Positions 1 to 7,547 of a stretch of 64,000 nucleotides of DNA are shown here, piece by piece. How positions within the stretch are numbered: the stretch's first letter is position 1; each line of letters starts with the position of its first letter. This stretch comes from Mycobacterium sp. UM_WGJ (lineage in GTDB: Bacteria; Actinomycetota; Actinomycetes; Mycobacteriales; Mycobacteriaceae): assembly GCF_000455125.1 (NCBI RefSeq), contig NZ_AUWR01000054.1, positions 1-64,000 of the forward strand. The letters are read 5' to 3'. The notes below the pieces were generated by a model that did not search any database, was not told the origin of the DNA, and was given only the letters and a program-made list of their open reading frames with translations. Both the position numbers and the translations under genes were made by a program.

Positions 1-26
1 TCAACCCGGCGGTTCAGCCGGAGGCT

Positions 27-257
27 CTAACCCGGTGGTGCATCCCGTGGCCGGGTGTCTTCCGTCCAGCTCTGGCCGTCGAAGTAGCGCAGCTGCGCAG
101 CGTCAGCCGGATCGGGATACCAGTTCGGAACCACGGGCAGTTGCTCAGTGTGCGTCGCTCTGGCCTTGACCAGAAAAACGATGGCCACCACGATTCCTAC
201 CATCACGGCCAGGAAGACGAGGTCGGCCACCAGGGTTCCGGCGTTGTAGACCGTCAC
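27..257 (-). CDS. Small membrane protein with DUF2510 motif
   Basis: The 76-residue product has one hydrophobic segment at about residues 8-30 and then a C-terminal motif NWYPDPADAAQLRYFDGQSW, the hallmark of the DUF2510 domain found in many actinobacterial membrane proteins. It should sit in the membrane with the DUF2510 part outside the bilayer; no enzymatic role is known. The GTG start overlaps the TGA of pafC by 4 bases, so it is probably translationally coupled to pafB-pafC. In M. tuberculosis the gene directly after pafC is tatA; tatA would have to lie left of this window if the order is otherwise kept. The function is unknown. Confidence 0.75.
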   Translation of the reverse strand: MTVYNAGTLVADLVFLAVMVGIVVAIVFLVKARATHTEQLPVVPNWYPDPADAAQLRYFDGQSWTEDTRPRDAPPG

Positions 258-1201
258 AGGCTGACCTCATACATCGCCAGTGCGGCGGTCGACGCGTCAC
301 GTAGCCCGGTGACGACCGATTCCGGTGCCTTGACCTGCACCTCATCGCCCATACCCAGCAGCAGCCGGATCAGCCACTCATCGGACGCGTAGGTCAGCCG
401 GGCTTCGCGCCAGCCGTCGGCGAGCTCGCCGAGATCCTGCATCGGGTAGTACTCGAACATCCACGCCGCCGACGGCGCCACCCGCACGATGGCGACCGGC
501 AGTGACGGGTCGGCGTCGAACAGCGAGGTGTCGGTTTCGGCCTGGCGCGCCGGCTCCGGCGGCGCCGACGGTTCGTCGAGCAAGCGGACCTCGTCAATGC
601 GGTCGAACCGGAACAACCGCACCCCCTCGGAGTCGCGGCACCACGCCTCCAGATAACTGTGTGCGCCGATCAACACCACCCGGATCGGGTCCACGATCCG
701 ATGCGACACGCTGTCCCGCGACGCCGCGTAGTAGTCGATCGCCAACGCTCGGTGTTGCTGGACGCCGTCGCGGACCACGTCGGCGGCCGAGGCGTCGTGC
801 GTGACCGAGACGGGCGCCGCTGGTGCTGCGGCGCCGGCGGCCTCCTCGATCTTGGCGATCGCACTGCGGGCGGCCCGCGGGTCGACGATCCCGGGCATGT
901 CGACCAGGGTGCGCAACGCCATGAGCATGACCGTGGCCTCACGCGACGTCAGCCGCAACGGCCGATCGACACCGGCGGATTCGAACACGTCCAGGCGATC
1001 TTCATAGAACGTCACGTCGATCAGGTCGCCGGGCCCGTAACCGGGCAGGCCACACATCACCAGCTGCTGCAGGTCGCTCTGCAGCTGGCTGAGGCTCACG
1101 CCGAGTTCGGCGGCGGCCTGTTTCTTGCTGATCCCGGGGCGAGCTTTCAGATACGGCACCATGTTCAGCAGCCGGACCAGGCGTTTCGACAGCTGGGTCA
1201 C
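254..1201 (-). CDS. pafC: WYL-domain transcriptional activator PafC
   Basis: PafC (315 residues) forms with PafB the activator of the RecA/LexA-independent mycobacterial DNA-damage response. The N-terminus (about residues 1-65) is a winged-helix region; a WYL domain follows in the middle (about 140-215, with the degenerate signature AIDYYAASRDSVSHRIVDP), then a C-terminal WCX-like extension. WYL domains sense a nucleic-acid ligand and switch the regulator on. The GTG start overlaps the pafB stop by 4 bases, so the two subunits are translationally coupled, as in other mycobacteria. Length agrees with Rv2095c. Identification is secure from sequence layout and from the pafA-pafB neighbourhood. 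Confidence 0.93.
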   Translation of the reverse strand: MTQLSKRLVRLLNMVPYLKARPGISKKQAAAELGVSLSQLQSDLQQLVMCGLPGYGPGDLIDVTFYEDRLDVFESAGVDRPLRLTSREATVMLMALRTLVDMPGIVDPRAARSAIAKIEEAAGAAAPAAPVSVTHDASAADVVRDGVQQHRALAIDYYAASRDSVSHRIVDPIRVVLIGAHSYLEAWCRDSEGVRLFRFDRIDEVRLLDEPSAPPEPARQAETDTSLFDADPSLPVAIVRVAPSAAWMFEYYPMQDLGELADGWREARLTYASDEWLIRLLLGMGDEVQVKAPESVVTGLRDASTAALAMYEVSL

Positions 1202-2193
1202 ACCGGCACCTCCCCCACGCGCGCGCTCAGTCGCGCCACCACATCGTCGCGCAGCGACGGCGGGTCCAAGACGATGGCGTCGGCCCCGTAGCCGGCGATC
1301 TCCCGGGCCAGCCGGTCATGGGTCCCTATATCGACGCCGATGATGTCGCCGTCGCGGCCGGCGAGGGCCTGGCGGGCGAGTACGGTGCCGGCCCGGCGCA
1401 GCGCCACGGCACGGCCATCGGCGACCCAGATGCGTGCCTGCAGCCCGCTGGGTGCATCGCCGACCGCCTCGGCGACGATCGCGCGCAGGTCGGCGTTGTC
1501 GGGCCGGGTGACGGCGCCGGTGGGCCCGATCGGCCGAACCTCCGGACCGATCCGCGACAGCCGGAAGGTGCGTATCGCGTTGCGGTCGCGATCGTGGCCG
1601 ACCACATACCAGCGGCCGGTGTGGGTGACCACTCCCCACGGCTCGAGGGTGCGGGTGACATACGGCTCGACCGGTGAGGGCCGGTGCTCGAACTGCACAG
1701 CCTGCCCGTTCTGGACGGCGTCCATCAGCGCGCCCAGCGCCGGCTCGGCCCGGTGTATACCCGGGAGCGCTGCGGGTGTCGCCACCAGCACGTCGGCCTG
1801 CCTCGGGTCCACCTCGACACCGGCGGCATGCAGTTTGGCGACGGCACCTTCGGCGTTGGCGCGCAACTCCGGTGACTGCCACAGCTGAACCGCGACCGCC
1901 ACTGCGGCGGCCTCGTCGCGGGTCAGGTCGATGGTCGGCAGGGCGTAGGCATCGGGGTTGATCCGGTAGCCGTCCACCGTCTCGAAGGCCGACACTTTGC
2001 CGGTCTCCAGCGGAATGCCCAGGTCACGCAGCTCGTTCTTGTCCCGCTCGAACATTCGGGAGAACGCCTCGTCGCTGGGGTTGTCGCCGTAGCCCTGCAC
2101 GGTGGCTCGGATCCTCTCGGCGGTCAGGTAGCTGCGGGTAGCCAGCAACGCGATGACGAGATTGAGGAGTCGCTCGACTTTCGCGGTCGCCAT
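1198..2193 (-). CDS. pafB: WYL-domain transcriptional activator PafB
   Basis: The 331-residue partner of PafC. The N-terminal helix-turn-helix begins ERLLNLVIALLATRSYLTAERI, the typical opening of WYL regulators; the central WYL domain carries EHRPSPVEPYVTRTLEPWGVVTHTGRWYVVGHDRDRNAIRTF split over about residues 155-210, including the W-Y-V core. PafBC binds promoters of DNA-repair genes. The gene is in the paf cluster but separated from pafA by an extra secreted-protein gene, whereas pafA and pafB are adjacent in M. tuberculosis. The ATG at 2193 is chosen because it gives the usual length and leaves the HTH intact. Confidence 0.93.
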   Translation of the reverse strand: MATAKVERLLNLVIALLATRSYLTAERIRATVQGYGDNPSDEAFSRMFERDKNELRDLGIPLETGKVSAFETVDGYRINPDAYALPTIDLTRDEAAAVAVAVQLWQSPELRANAEGAVAKLHAAGVEVDPRQADVLVATPAALPGIHRAEPALGALMDAVQNGQAVQFEHRPSPVEPYVTRTLEPWGVVTHTGRWYVVGHDRDRNAIRTFRLSRIGPEVRPIGPTGAVTRPDNADLRAIVAEAVGDAPSGLQARIWVADGRAVALRRAGTVLARQALAGRDGDIIGVDIGTHDRLAREIAGYGADAIVLDPPSLRDDVVARLSARVGEVPV

Positions 2194-2230
2194 GACAAGA
2201 CAGGATAAGGGCTCGCGGCGTGGTGGTTGT

Positions 2231-2722
2231 TCAGATGTGGATCGCCGGCGTGCATGCCATGCCCGGGAAGTCCCAGGTGCTGCATTGGTAGTCCGAGAAT
2301 TCGGGGTCTTCGGCGCGCGGCTGGCCGGGGAGATCGGTGCGTGCCGTCATCTTCGCGCCGTACACGCCCGGGTACAGCGGCATCAACCGGTCGTCGTTGG
2401 GAAACGCCACCGAGAAGCTGTCGCCGGTGTGCACCGCAAGGGTCTCGGCGTAGGTGAGGGTGTGCGACGGGCCGGCCAGCTCCAACGGCGCTCCGGACGC
2501 CGTCAGGTGCATCTGCAGGGTCAGCGGCGTGCCGGGAAGATCGGTCCGGCAATCGCTGACGTCGACCCGGCTGCCCATGTAGTCGGCACCATTGACCGAG
2601 TAGACGAACGGCTTGGCCACGCTGAACTGGCAGATGACGACGCCGCCGGCGTGCGCGGCCGGTGACCCGGCCAGCGCGATGCCCAGCGGGATGAGGGCGG
2701 CCAGGCCGCTGAGCCGAGTCAT
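2231..2722 (-). CDS. Secreted cysteine-containing protein, unknown function
   Basis: The 163-residue product starts with a signal peptide: MTRL, a hydrophobic stretch LAALIPLGIALAGSPAAHA, and a likely AHA cleavage site near residue 25. No lipobox cysteine is present. The mature part has four cysteines (near VICQFS, VSDCRTD, YQCSTW and MACTPA), which could form two disulfides outside the cytoplasm. I do not recognise a named family. It lies between pafA (10-base gap) and pafB (37-base gap) in the same direction, so it is probably co-transcribed with the pupylation ligase although nothing in it suggests a proteasome role. A GTG at 2725 is an alternative start. Confidence 0.7.
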   Translation of the reverse strand: MTRLSGLAALIPLGIALAGSPAAHAGGVVICQFSVAKPFVYSVNGADYMGSRVDVSDCRTDLPGTPLTLQMHLTASGAPLELAGPSHTLTYAETLAVHTGDSFSVAFPNDDRLMPLYPGVYGAKMTARTDLPGQPRAEDPEFSDYQCSTWDFPGMACTPAIHI

Positions 2723-2732
2723 CACCGGTTCG

Positions 2733-4091
2733 CTACATGCTGGCGATCAGGCGCTTGACCCGCTCGTCGACCGACCGGAACGGGTCCTTGCACAACACGG
2801 TGCGCTGGGCCTGGTCGTTGAGCTTGAGGTGCACCCAGTCGACGGTGAAATCGCGTCCGGCTGCCTGGGCGGCACTGATGAATTCGCCCCGGAGCTTGGC
2901 GCGGGTCGTCTGCGGCGGGGTGTCGATCGCCTCGTCGACTTCCTCGTCGGTGGTGATGCGGGTGGCCAATCCCTTGCGCTGCAGTAGATCGAACACTCCG
3001 CGCCCGCGCTTGATGTCGTGATAGGCCAGGTCCAACTGGGCGATCTTGGGATCGGACAGCTCCATGTTGTAGCGATCCTGGTAGCGCTGGAACAGCTTTC
3101 GCTTGATCACCCAATCGATCTCAGTGTCCACCTTGGCGAAGTCCTGGGTTTCCACAGCGTCAAGCTGGCGGCCCCACAAATCGATGACCTGCTCGAGCTG
3201 GGGGTTGCTGGCTCGGGTCTGCACGTACTCCACGGCCCGCCCGTAGTACTCACGCTGGATGTCCAGGGCACCGGCTTGGCGTCCGCCGGCCAGCCGCACC
3301 GGCCGCCGGCCGGTGACATCGTGGCTGACTTCGCGGATCGCCCGGATCGGGTTGTCCAACGAGAAGTCCCGGAAGGGCACCCCGGCCTCGATCATCTCCA
3401 GCACCAGGGCCGCGCTGCCCACCTTGAGCAGCGTCGAGGTCTCGGACATGTTGGAGTCGCCGACGATGACGTGCAGCCGCCGGTACTTCTCGGCGTCGGC
3501 GTGCGGCTCGTCTCGGGTGTTGATGATCGGCCGCGACCGAGTGGTGGCGCTCGAGACGCCTTCCCAGATGTGCTCGGCACGCTGGGACAGGCAGAACGTG
3601 GCAGCCTTGGGGGTCTGCAGCACCTTGCCGGCGCCGCAGATCAGCTGACGAGTCACCAGGAACGGCAGCAGCACGTCGGAGATCCGGGAGAACTCCCCGG
3701 CCCGCACGATCAGGTAGTTCTCGTGGCAGCCGTAGGAGTTGCCGGCCGAATCGGTGTTGTTCTTGAACAGGTAGATGTCGCCGCCGATGCCCTCATCGGC
3801 CAGCCGCTGCTCGGCGTCGATCAGCAGGTCTTCGAGGACGCGTTCACCGGCCCGGTCGTGGGTGACCAGCTGAATGAGGTTGTCGCACTCGGCGGTGGCG
3901 TATTCGGGATGGCTGCCGACATCCAGGTACAGCCGAGCTCCGTTGCGCAGGAACACATTCGAGCTACGTCCCCAAGACACCACCCGGCGGAACAGATAGC
4001 GCGCCACCTCGTCGGGCGACAACCTCCGATGGCCGTGGAAGGTGCAGGTGACACCGAACTCCGTCTCAATGCCCATGATTCTGCGCTGCAC
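2733..4091 (-). CDS. pafA: Pup--protein ligase PafA
   Basis: PafA attaches the small protein Pup, through its C-terminal glutamate, to lysines of substrates destined for the mycobacterial proteasome, using ATP. The N-terminus [14 protein letters not shown] carries the conserved glutamate of the glutamine-synthetase-like fold, and the motifs [22 protein letters not shown] (split) and [10 protein letters not shown] are typical of the PafA/Dop family. The open frame extends upstream to 4466 inside pdtaR, but the GTG at 4091 ([13 protein letters not shown]) gives 452 residues, the length of Rv2097c, and matches the family start. No good ribosome-binding site precedes it; a TACGCT box 7 bases upstream suggests a leaderless or near-leaderless message. 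Upstream is pdtaR rather than the proteasome genes prcAB. Confidence 0.95.
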   Translation of the reverse strand: MQRRIMGIETEFGVTCTFHGHRRLSPDEVARYLFRRVVSWGRSSNVFLRNGARLYLDVGSHPEYATAECDNLIQLVTHDRAGERVLEDLLIDAEQRLADEGIGGDIYLFKNNTDSAGNSYGCHENYLIVRAGEFSRISDVLLPFLVTRQLICGAGKVLQTPKAATFCLSQRAEHIWEGVSSATTRSRPIINTRDEPHADAEKYRRLHVIVGDSNMSETSTLLKVGSAALVLEMIEAGVPFRDFSLDNPIRAIREVSHDVTGRRPVRLAGGRQAGALDIQREYYGRAVEYVQTRASNPQLEQVIDLWGRQLDAVETQDFAKVDTEIDWVIKRKLFQRYQDRYNMELSDPKIAQLDLAYHDIKRGRGVFDLLQRKGLATRITTDEEVDEAIDTPPQTTRAKLRGEFISAAQAAGRDFTVDWVHLKLNDQAQRTVLCKDPFRSVDERVKRLIASM

Positions 4092-4152
4092 GTCATCGAG
4101 CGTACTTGCTGAACCAACCCGACGGGGCTCAGCGAGGTTGGTGGCGTGACTA

Positions 4153-4776
4153 TCAGGCCGGTGGGTTGACCGGGGCCTCGACGTTTTCCAGCACCACTTC
4201 GGCGACCTGGCGCATGGTGGTCCGCTTATCCATCGCCGCGCGCTGAATCCACTTGAAGGCCTCGGGTTCGGTGAAGCCGTGTGCGGTCTGCAGCACGCCC
4301 TTGGCCCGCTCGACGAGCTTGCGGGTTTCCAGCTGGTCGGAGAGGTTGCTGACCTCGCGCTCCAAGGCGGTGATCTCCTCGGCCCGACTGAGCGCCAGTT
4401 CGATGGCCGGGACCAGGTCACCGGCGGTGAACGGCTTGACCAGGTAAGCCATTGCCCCGGCGTCACGGGCGCGTTCGACCAGGTCGCGCTGGCTGAACGC
4501 GGTCAGGATGACGATCGGAGCGATCCGCTTGGCGGCGATCTCAGACGCCGCGTCGATGCCGTCGCGGCGCGGCATCTTCACATCCAGGATCACCAGGTCC
4601 GGGCGCAGCAGTTCGGCCAGCTCGACGGCCTCCTGCCCGTCGCCGGCCTCGCCCACCACCTCATAGCCCTCTTCGCGCAGCATCTCGGCGAGATCCAGCC
4701 GGATCAGCGCCTCATCCTCGGCGATCAGCACCCGCCGGGCTGGGCGTGGGCTGCTGTCGGACGTGGGCTCGGTCAT
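4153..4776 (-). CDS. pdtaR: Response regulator with ANTAR RNA-binding domain, PdtaR
   Basis: The 207-residue protein has a receiver domain (about residues 14-130) with acidic pocket residues in AEDE and phospho-acceptor Asp65 in VILDVKMP, then a linker helix and a C-terminal ANTAR domain (about 145-200). ANTAR proteins bind paired hairpins in mRNA leaders and act by antitermination; PdtaR is phosphorylated by the kinase PdtaS, which is encoded elsewhere. The ATG at 4776 is chosen because it gives 207 residues against 205 for Rv1626 and the receiver fold starts just after it; the longer open frame upstream runs through the tRNA. Its stop is 61 bases from the pafA start. Confidence 0.95.
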   Translation of the reverse strand: MTEPTSDSSPRPARRVLIAEDEALIRLDLAEMLREEGYEVVGEAGDGQEAVELAELLRPDLVILDVKMPRRDGIDAASEIAAKRIAPIVILTAFSQRDLVERARDAGAMAYLVKPFTAGDLVPAIELALSRAEEITALEREVSNLSDQLETRKLVERAKGVLQTAHGFTEPEAFKWIQRAAMDKRTTMRQVAEVVLENVEAPVNPPA

Positions 4777-4856
4777 CCCCCTATTCTGTCGTGGCTGCCG
4801 GCTGGGGCAACCCCGAGGGGCATCGTCTAAGGTAGGAAGCCGCGCGTCAGCGCTGG

Positions 4857-4933
4857 GCCCTCGTATCCCAACTGGCAGAGGAAACGGATTCAAAACCCGT
4901 GCAGTGTGAGTTCGAATCTCACCGAGGGCACCA
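4857..4933 (+). tRNA. tRNA-Leu (anticodon CAA)
   Basis: A 77-base cloverleaf including an encoded CCA. The acceptor arm pairs GCCCTCG with CGAGGGC; the T arm is GTGAG-TTCGAAT-CTCAC; the anticodon loop is TTCAAAA with anticodon CAA at 4891-4893, reading UUG. The variable region between the anticodon stem and T stem is only five bases, so this is a class I shape although leucine tRNAs usually have a long variable arm. The D stem looks like only three pairs, and the last pair of the anticodon stem is an A-C mismatch. A TAAGGT box at 4828-4833 is a plausible -10 element. Confidence 0.9.
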
Positions 4934-5140
4934 CCAACGTCACGTAAAATGCCGCTGGCCGAAGGCTTATCGGACCAGCGCAACCGCGTACCTGGAGTTG
5001 CTGTAACGCGCAATGTGCCGCGGACGGCTTCGTGCCAACCGGCGAGCCGACGAGTCTCAAGCGAATCGTCATTGTCGCCCCCCACCGACACCGCCGAACT
5101 TAGACTCGGGCACGCCGGGACTGGCAGCCGAGGAGGGCCC

Positions 5141-5704
5141 TTGAGGAAATCCGTGCTGGGTGTGCTGGTGGTGCTGCTGGGCGTGTCGGTCGGCTTTCTC
5201 TTGTGGATCTCGAACCACGCGCACGACGCCAAGTACGTGCAGGCCAAGACTCGCGGGCAATACGACGACGCGTCATCCGGCCATGACGGCGGCATCGGCG
5301 GCAATCTCCTGCAACGCGACCCACTGCAGGAGATTGCTCGCGAGCCCAGCTACGACGACTGCGAATCGTGCAACTTGCCCTTTGTCCCGTTTTTCGGGAC
5401 GCGGGCCGGGATCAACTGCGAAATAAATTACCGGCGCGGGGAACTGCCCGATGCGGCCTACTGCATGTCGGTGAATCCGCCGCAGCACGTATCGATGGAC
5501 AGCGACGGGGAGTTGTCGATGTGCAGTGACAGCGTCAACTGTTTGTCCAATCCCCCGTTCGATCAACCGATTCTTCCGTTCGGCCAGAGCGCGGCTGCCG
5601 GACCGTTCACCTGTCAATCGGAAGCCGCCGGGGTGACCTGCACCGTCGAGTCATCCGGACGTGGCTTCGTGATCTCAAGTTCGGGTATCGAAGCCGTCGG
5701 GTGA
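5141..5704 (+). CDS. Membrane-anchored extracytoplasmic protein, unknown
   Basis: A 187-residue product from the TTG at 5141, chosen because AGGAGG lies just upstream (5131-5136) and because the start then falls directly before a signal-anchor helix (KSVLGVLVVLLGVSVGFLLW). The outside part has about eight cysteines, and the end, TCQSEAAGVTCTVESSGRGF, resembles the repeat-like tail of mycobacterial DUF6636-type secreted proteins. That likeness is by eye only. It lies between the tRNA and a convergent UPF0060 gene. The open frame reaches back to 4949, but that segment overlaps no family feature. The function is unknown. Confidence 0.65.
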   Translation: MRKSVLGVLVVLLGVSVGFLLWISNHAHDAKYVQAKTRGQYDDASSGHDGGIGGNLLQRDPLQEIAREPSYDDCESCNLPFVPFFGTRAGINCEINYRRGELPDAAYCMSVNPPQHVSMDSDGELSMCSDSVNCLSNPPFDQPILPFGQSAAAGPFTCQSEAAGVTCTVESSGRGFVISSSGIEAVG

Positions 5705-5711
5705 CGCTGCG

Positions 5712-6059
5712 TCAACGCGGCGAGTACATGATCACGCCCACCCCGATCAGACAGATCAGCGCCCCCACGATGTCAGCACGGTCGGGCCGGAAGCCGTCGA
5801 ACGCCATCCCCCAGGCCAGCGAGCCGGCGACGAACACCCCGCCATAGGCGGCCAGGATCCGGCCGAACTGGGCATCGGGCTGCAAGGTGGCCACGAAGCC
5901 ATAGAACCCCAGGGCGATCACCCCGGCACCGGCCCACAGCAGGCCGCGGTGCTCCCGCACCCCCTGCCACACCAGCCAGGCCCCGCCGATCTCGGCGACG
6001 GCAGCCAACACGAACAGCGCGACGGAACGCACAACCATGAGCGCCGACCCTAGACTCAC
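5712..6059 (-). CDS. UPF0060 (YnfA-like) small membrane protein
   Basis: A 115-residue protein made almost wholly of four hydrophobic helices, with the UPF0060/YnfA signatures [38 protein letters not shown] and [17 protein letters not shown]. The family is related to the small multidrug resistance transporters and is thought to act as a dimer in the cytoplasmic membrane, although substrates are not established. It is convergent with the preceding gene (7-base gap) and divergent from the cyclase gene. In M. tuberculosis the family member is at an unrelated locus (Rv2639c), so its presence here between pdtaR and the cyclase is a local difference. Confidence 0.9.
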   Translation of the reverse strand: MSLGSALMVVRSVALFVLAAVAEIGGAWLVWQGVREHRGLLWAGAGVIALGFYGFVATLQPDAQFGRILAAYGGVFVAGSLAWGMAFDGFRPDRADIVGALICLIGVGVIMYSPR

Positions 6060-6102
6060 GCTCCCGACCTGGTGAAACCGCCAACGGCCCAGCTCAGCGG
6101 AT

Positions 6103-6108
6103 TAGGCT
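6103..6108 (+). promoter_or_regulatory. -10 box for a leaderless cyclase transcript
   Basis: TAGGCT ends 7 bases before the GTG start codon of the cyclase gene. At that spacing transcription would begin at or next to the GTG, and there is no purine-rich ribosome-binding site before it. This is an inference from spacing and motif only. Confidence 0.5.
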
Positions 6109-6115
6109 GTCGCTT

Positions 6116-7426
6116 GTGTCCGTCAAGCGGTTCCTCGCGGTGCCGGCCGAGGCTTCCAGCCCCTACCGGCGCACACACTGCATACCGGCCCGCACCCGCC
6201 ATTACACGGCGCGGGTGTCGCAGCGGCTGCGGATCCTCAAGCTGGCTGCCGGGCTGGCCGCGCTCATCAGCGCGGGCTGGGGAATGCTGGAGATCTGGGT
6301 TGATCCCGCCTACTGGTGGATCGGCGCGATCAATCTCGTCGCCGCCGCCGGGCTGGTCCTGACACCGCTGCTCTACCGCTACGGCGAGCTTCTCGCGCCC
6401 CTGACCTTCGTGGCCATTGCCTACTCGACGACCGCCGTCGTCTGCTGGATGGTGGGCACCGGCTCGGGGATCCAGTTCTATTTTCTGGCCTCGGCGTCGA
6501 TCAGCGTGCTGATTCTGGGCGTGGACCGGATCAAACTGGCAGCCGTGGTGGCCGGCATCGGTGCGGGGCTGACCATCGCCCTGCAGTTCCTGGTCCCCGC
6601 CGACAACGTCCACCAACCGGAGTGGCTGCACAACCTGTCCTACGTGCTGGTGGTCGTGTCGGCCTGCTTCATGGTGGTCGCCACGGTCTGGTTCGCGCTG
6701 CGCGAGATCTCTCACGCCGAAGCGGCGATGGAGGCCGAGTACGAACGGTCCGAAGCGCTGCTGGCCAACATTTTGCCCACCGCGGTCGCCGAGCGACTGA
6801 AAAACCCGGCGGTGGACGTGATCGCCGACAGCTACCCCGACGCCTCGGTGCTGTTCGCCGACATCGCCGACTTCACCCGACGGGCCAGCCAGACCGACCC
6901 GGGCCAGCTGGTCGGGTTCCTCAACGAGCTCTACAGCGACTTGGACCGGCTCGTCGATCAGCACGGCCTGGAGAAGATCAAGACCAGCGGCGACTCCTAC
7001 ATGGTGGTCAGCGGCGTTCCGGACCCGAGACCCGATCACCTGCACGCGCTGGCGCGGCTGGCGCTCGACATCGCCGCGACCATCGCCGACCTGCGCGATC
7101 CGCTGGGCCGGCCGGTGTCGCTGCGGATCGGTTTGGCCACCGGCCCGGTGGTGGCCGGAGTCGTCGGCCACCGCCGGTTCTTCTACGACGTGTGGGGTGA
7201 CGCGGTGAACCTGGCCTCGCGGATGGAGTCAACCGGCGCCCCGAACCGCATCCAGGTGCCGCAACCGGTCTATGAACGACTCAAAGAGGACTTCGTGTTC
7301 GAGGAGCGCGGCGACGTCGACGTCAAGGGCAAGGGCGTCATGCGCACCTGGTTTCTGGTTGACGCCCGTACCCCGGCCTCGCGCGGTCCGGCGCCCCGAT
7401 CGCTGTCGGCGACCTCAGCGGGCTGA
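6116..7426 (+). CDS. cya: Membrane class III adenylate cyclase (Rv1625c-like)
   Basis: Makes cyclic AMP from ATP. The 436-residue protein has an N-terminal membrane part with six hydrophobic helices (about residues 40-200), a coupling helix with EAAMEAEYERSEALLANILP, and a C-terminal class III catalytic domain. Every catalytic residue is visible: metal-binding Asp249 and Asp293, substrate Lys289 and Asp358 (YDVWGD), and transition-state residues Asn365 and Arg369. Spacing between them equals that of Rv1625c (D256/D300, K296, D365, N372, R376). It should work as a homodimer. The start is a GTG. As in M. tuberculosis it is divergent from pdtaR, though with a tRNA and two small genes between. 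Confidence 0.93.
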   Translation: MSVKRFLAVPAEASSPYRRTHCIPARTRHYTARVSQRLRILKLAAGLAALISAGWGMLEIWVDPAYWWIGAINLVAAAGLVLTPLLYRYGELLAPLTFVAIAYSTTAVVCWMVGTGSGIQFYFLASASISVLILGVDRIKLAAVVAGIGAGLTIALQFLVPADNVHQPEWLHNLSYVLVVVSACFMVVATVWFALREISHAEAAMEAEYERSEALLANILPTAVAERLKNPAVDVIADSYPDASVLFADIADFTRRASQTDPGQLVGFLNELYSDLDRLVDQHGLEKIKTSGDSYMVVSGVPDPRPDHLHALARLALDIAATIADLRDPLGRPVSLRIGLATGPVVAGVVGHRRFFYDVWGDAVNLASRMESTGAPNRIQVPQPVYERLKEDFVFEERGDVDVKGKGVMRTWFLVDARTPASRGPAPRSLSATSAG

Positions 7427-7432
7427 TCCGGT

Positions 7433-7484
7433 GGTTCAGCGAGCCTCGACGCAGGAGAGGCGAAGCTGGGACCACCGCATAAAC
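7433..7484 (+). repeat. Copy of interspersed 57-bp-type repeat
   Basis: The segment starting GGTTCAGCGAG and continuing through CTCGACGCAGGAGAGGCGAA and GCTGGGACC to CATAAAC matches, with few differences, the repeat unit found twice in tandem in front of hisF (reverse strand there). It sits in the gap between the cyclase stop (7426) and the esterase start (7548), and nothing else in the gap is recognisable. It is too short for an insertion sequence and has no coding potential of its own. A dispersed small repeat family is the likely explanation. Confidence 0.8.
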
Positions 7485-7547
7485 GGGTGGTTCGGCCGAT
7501 TTCGGTAGGGTGCCGAATCAGGTCGTCCCACAACGCTGAGGAGCGCA

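Noticed and set aside
4122-4139. Segment GGCTCAGCGAGGTTGG resembling the start of the 57-bp repeat
   Set aside because: Only about 16 bases match, with two differences; the rest of the unit is absent, so it may be chance.
4153-5304. 383-codon frame for PdtaR reaching past the tRNA gene
   Set aside because: The extension is read through the tRNA and lacks homology; the receiver domain begins right after ATG 4776.
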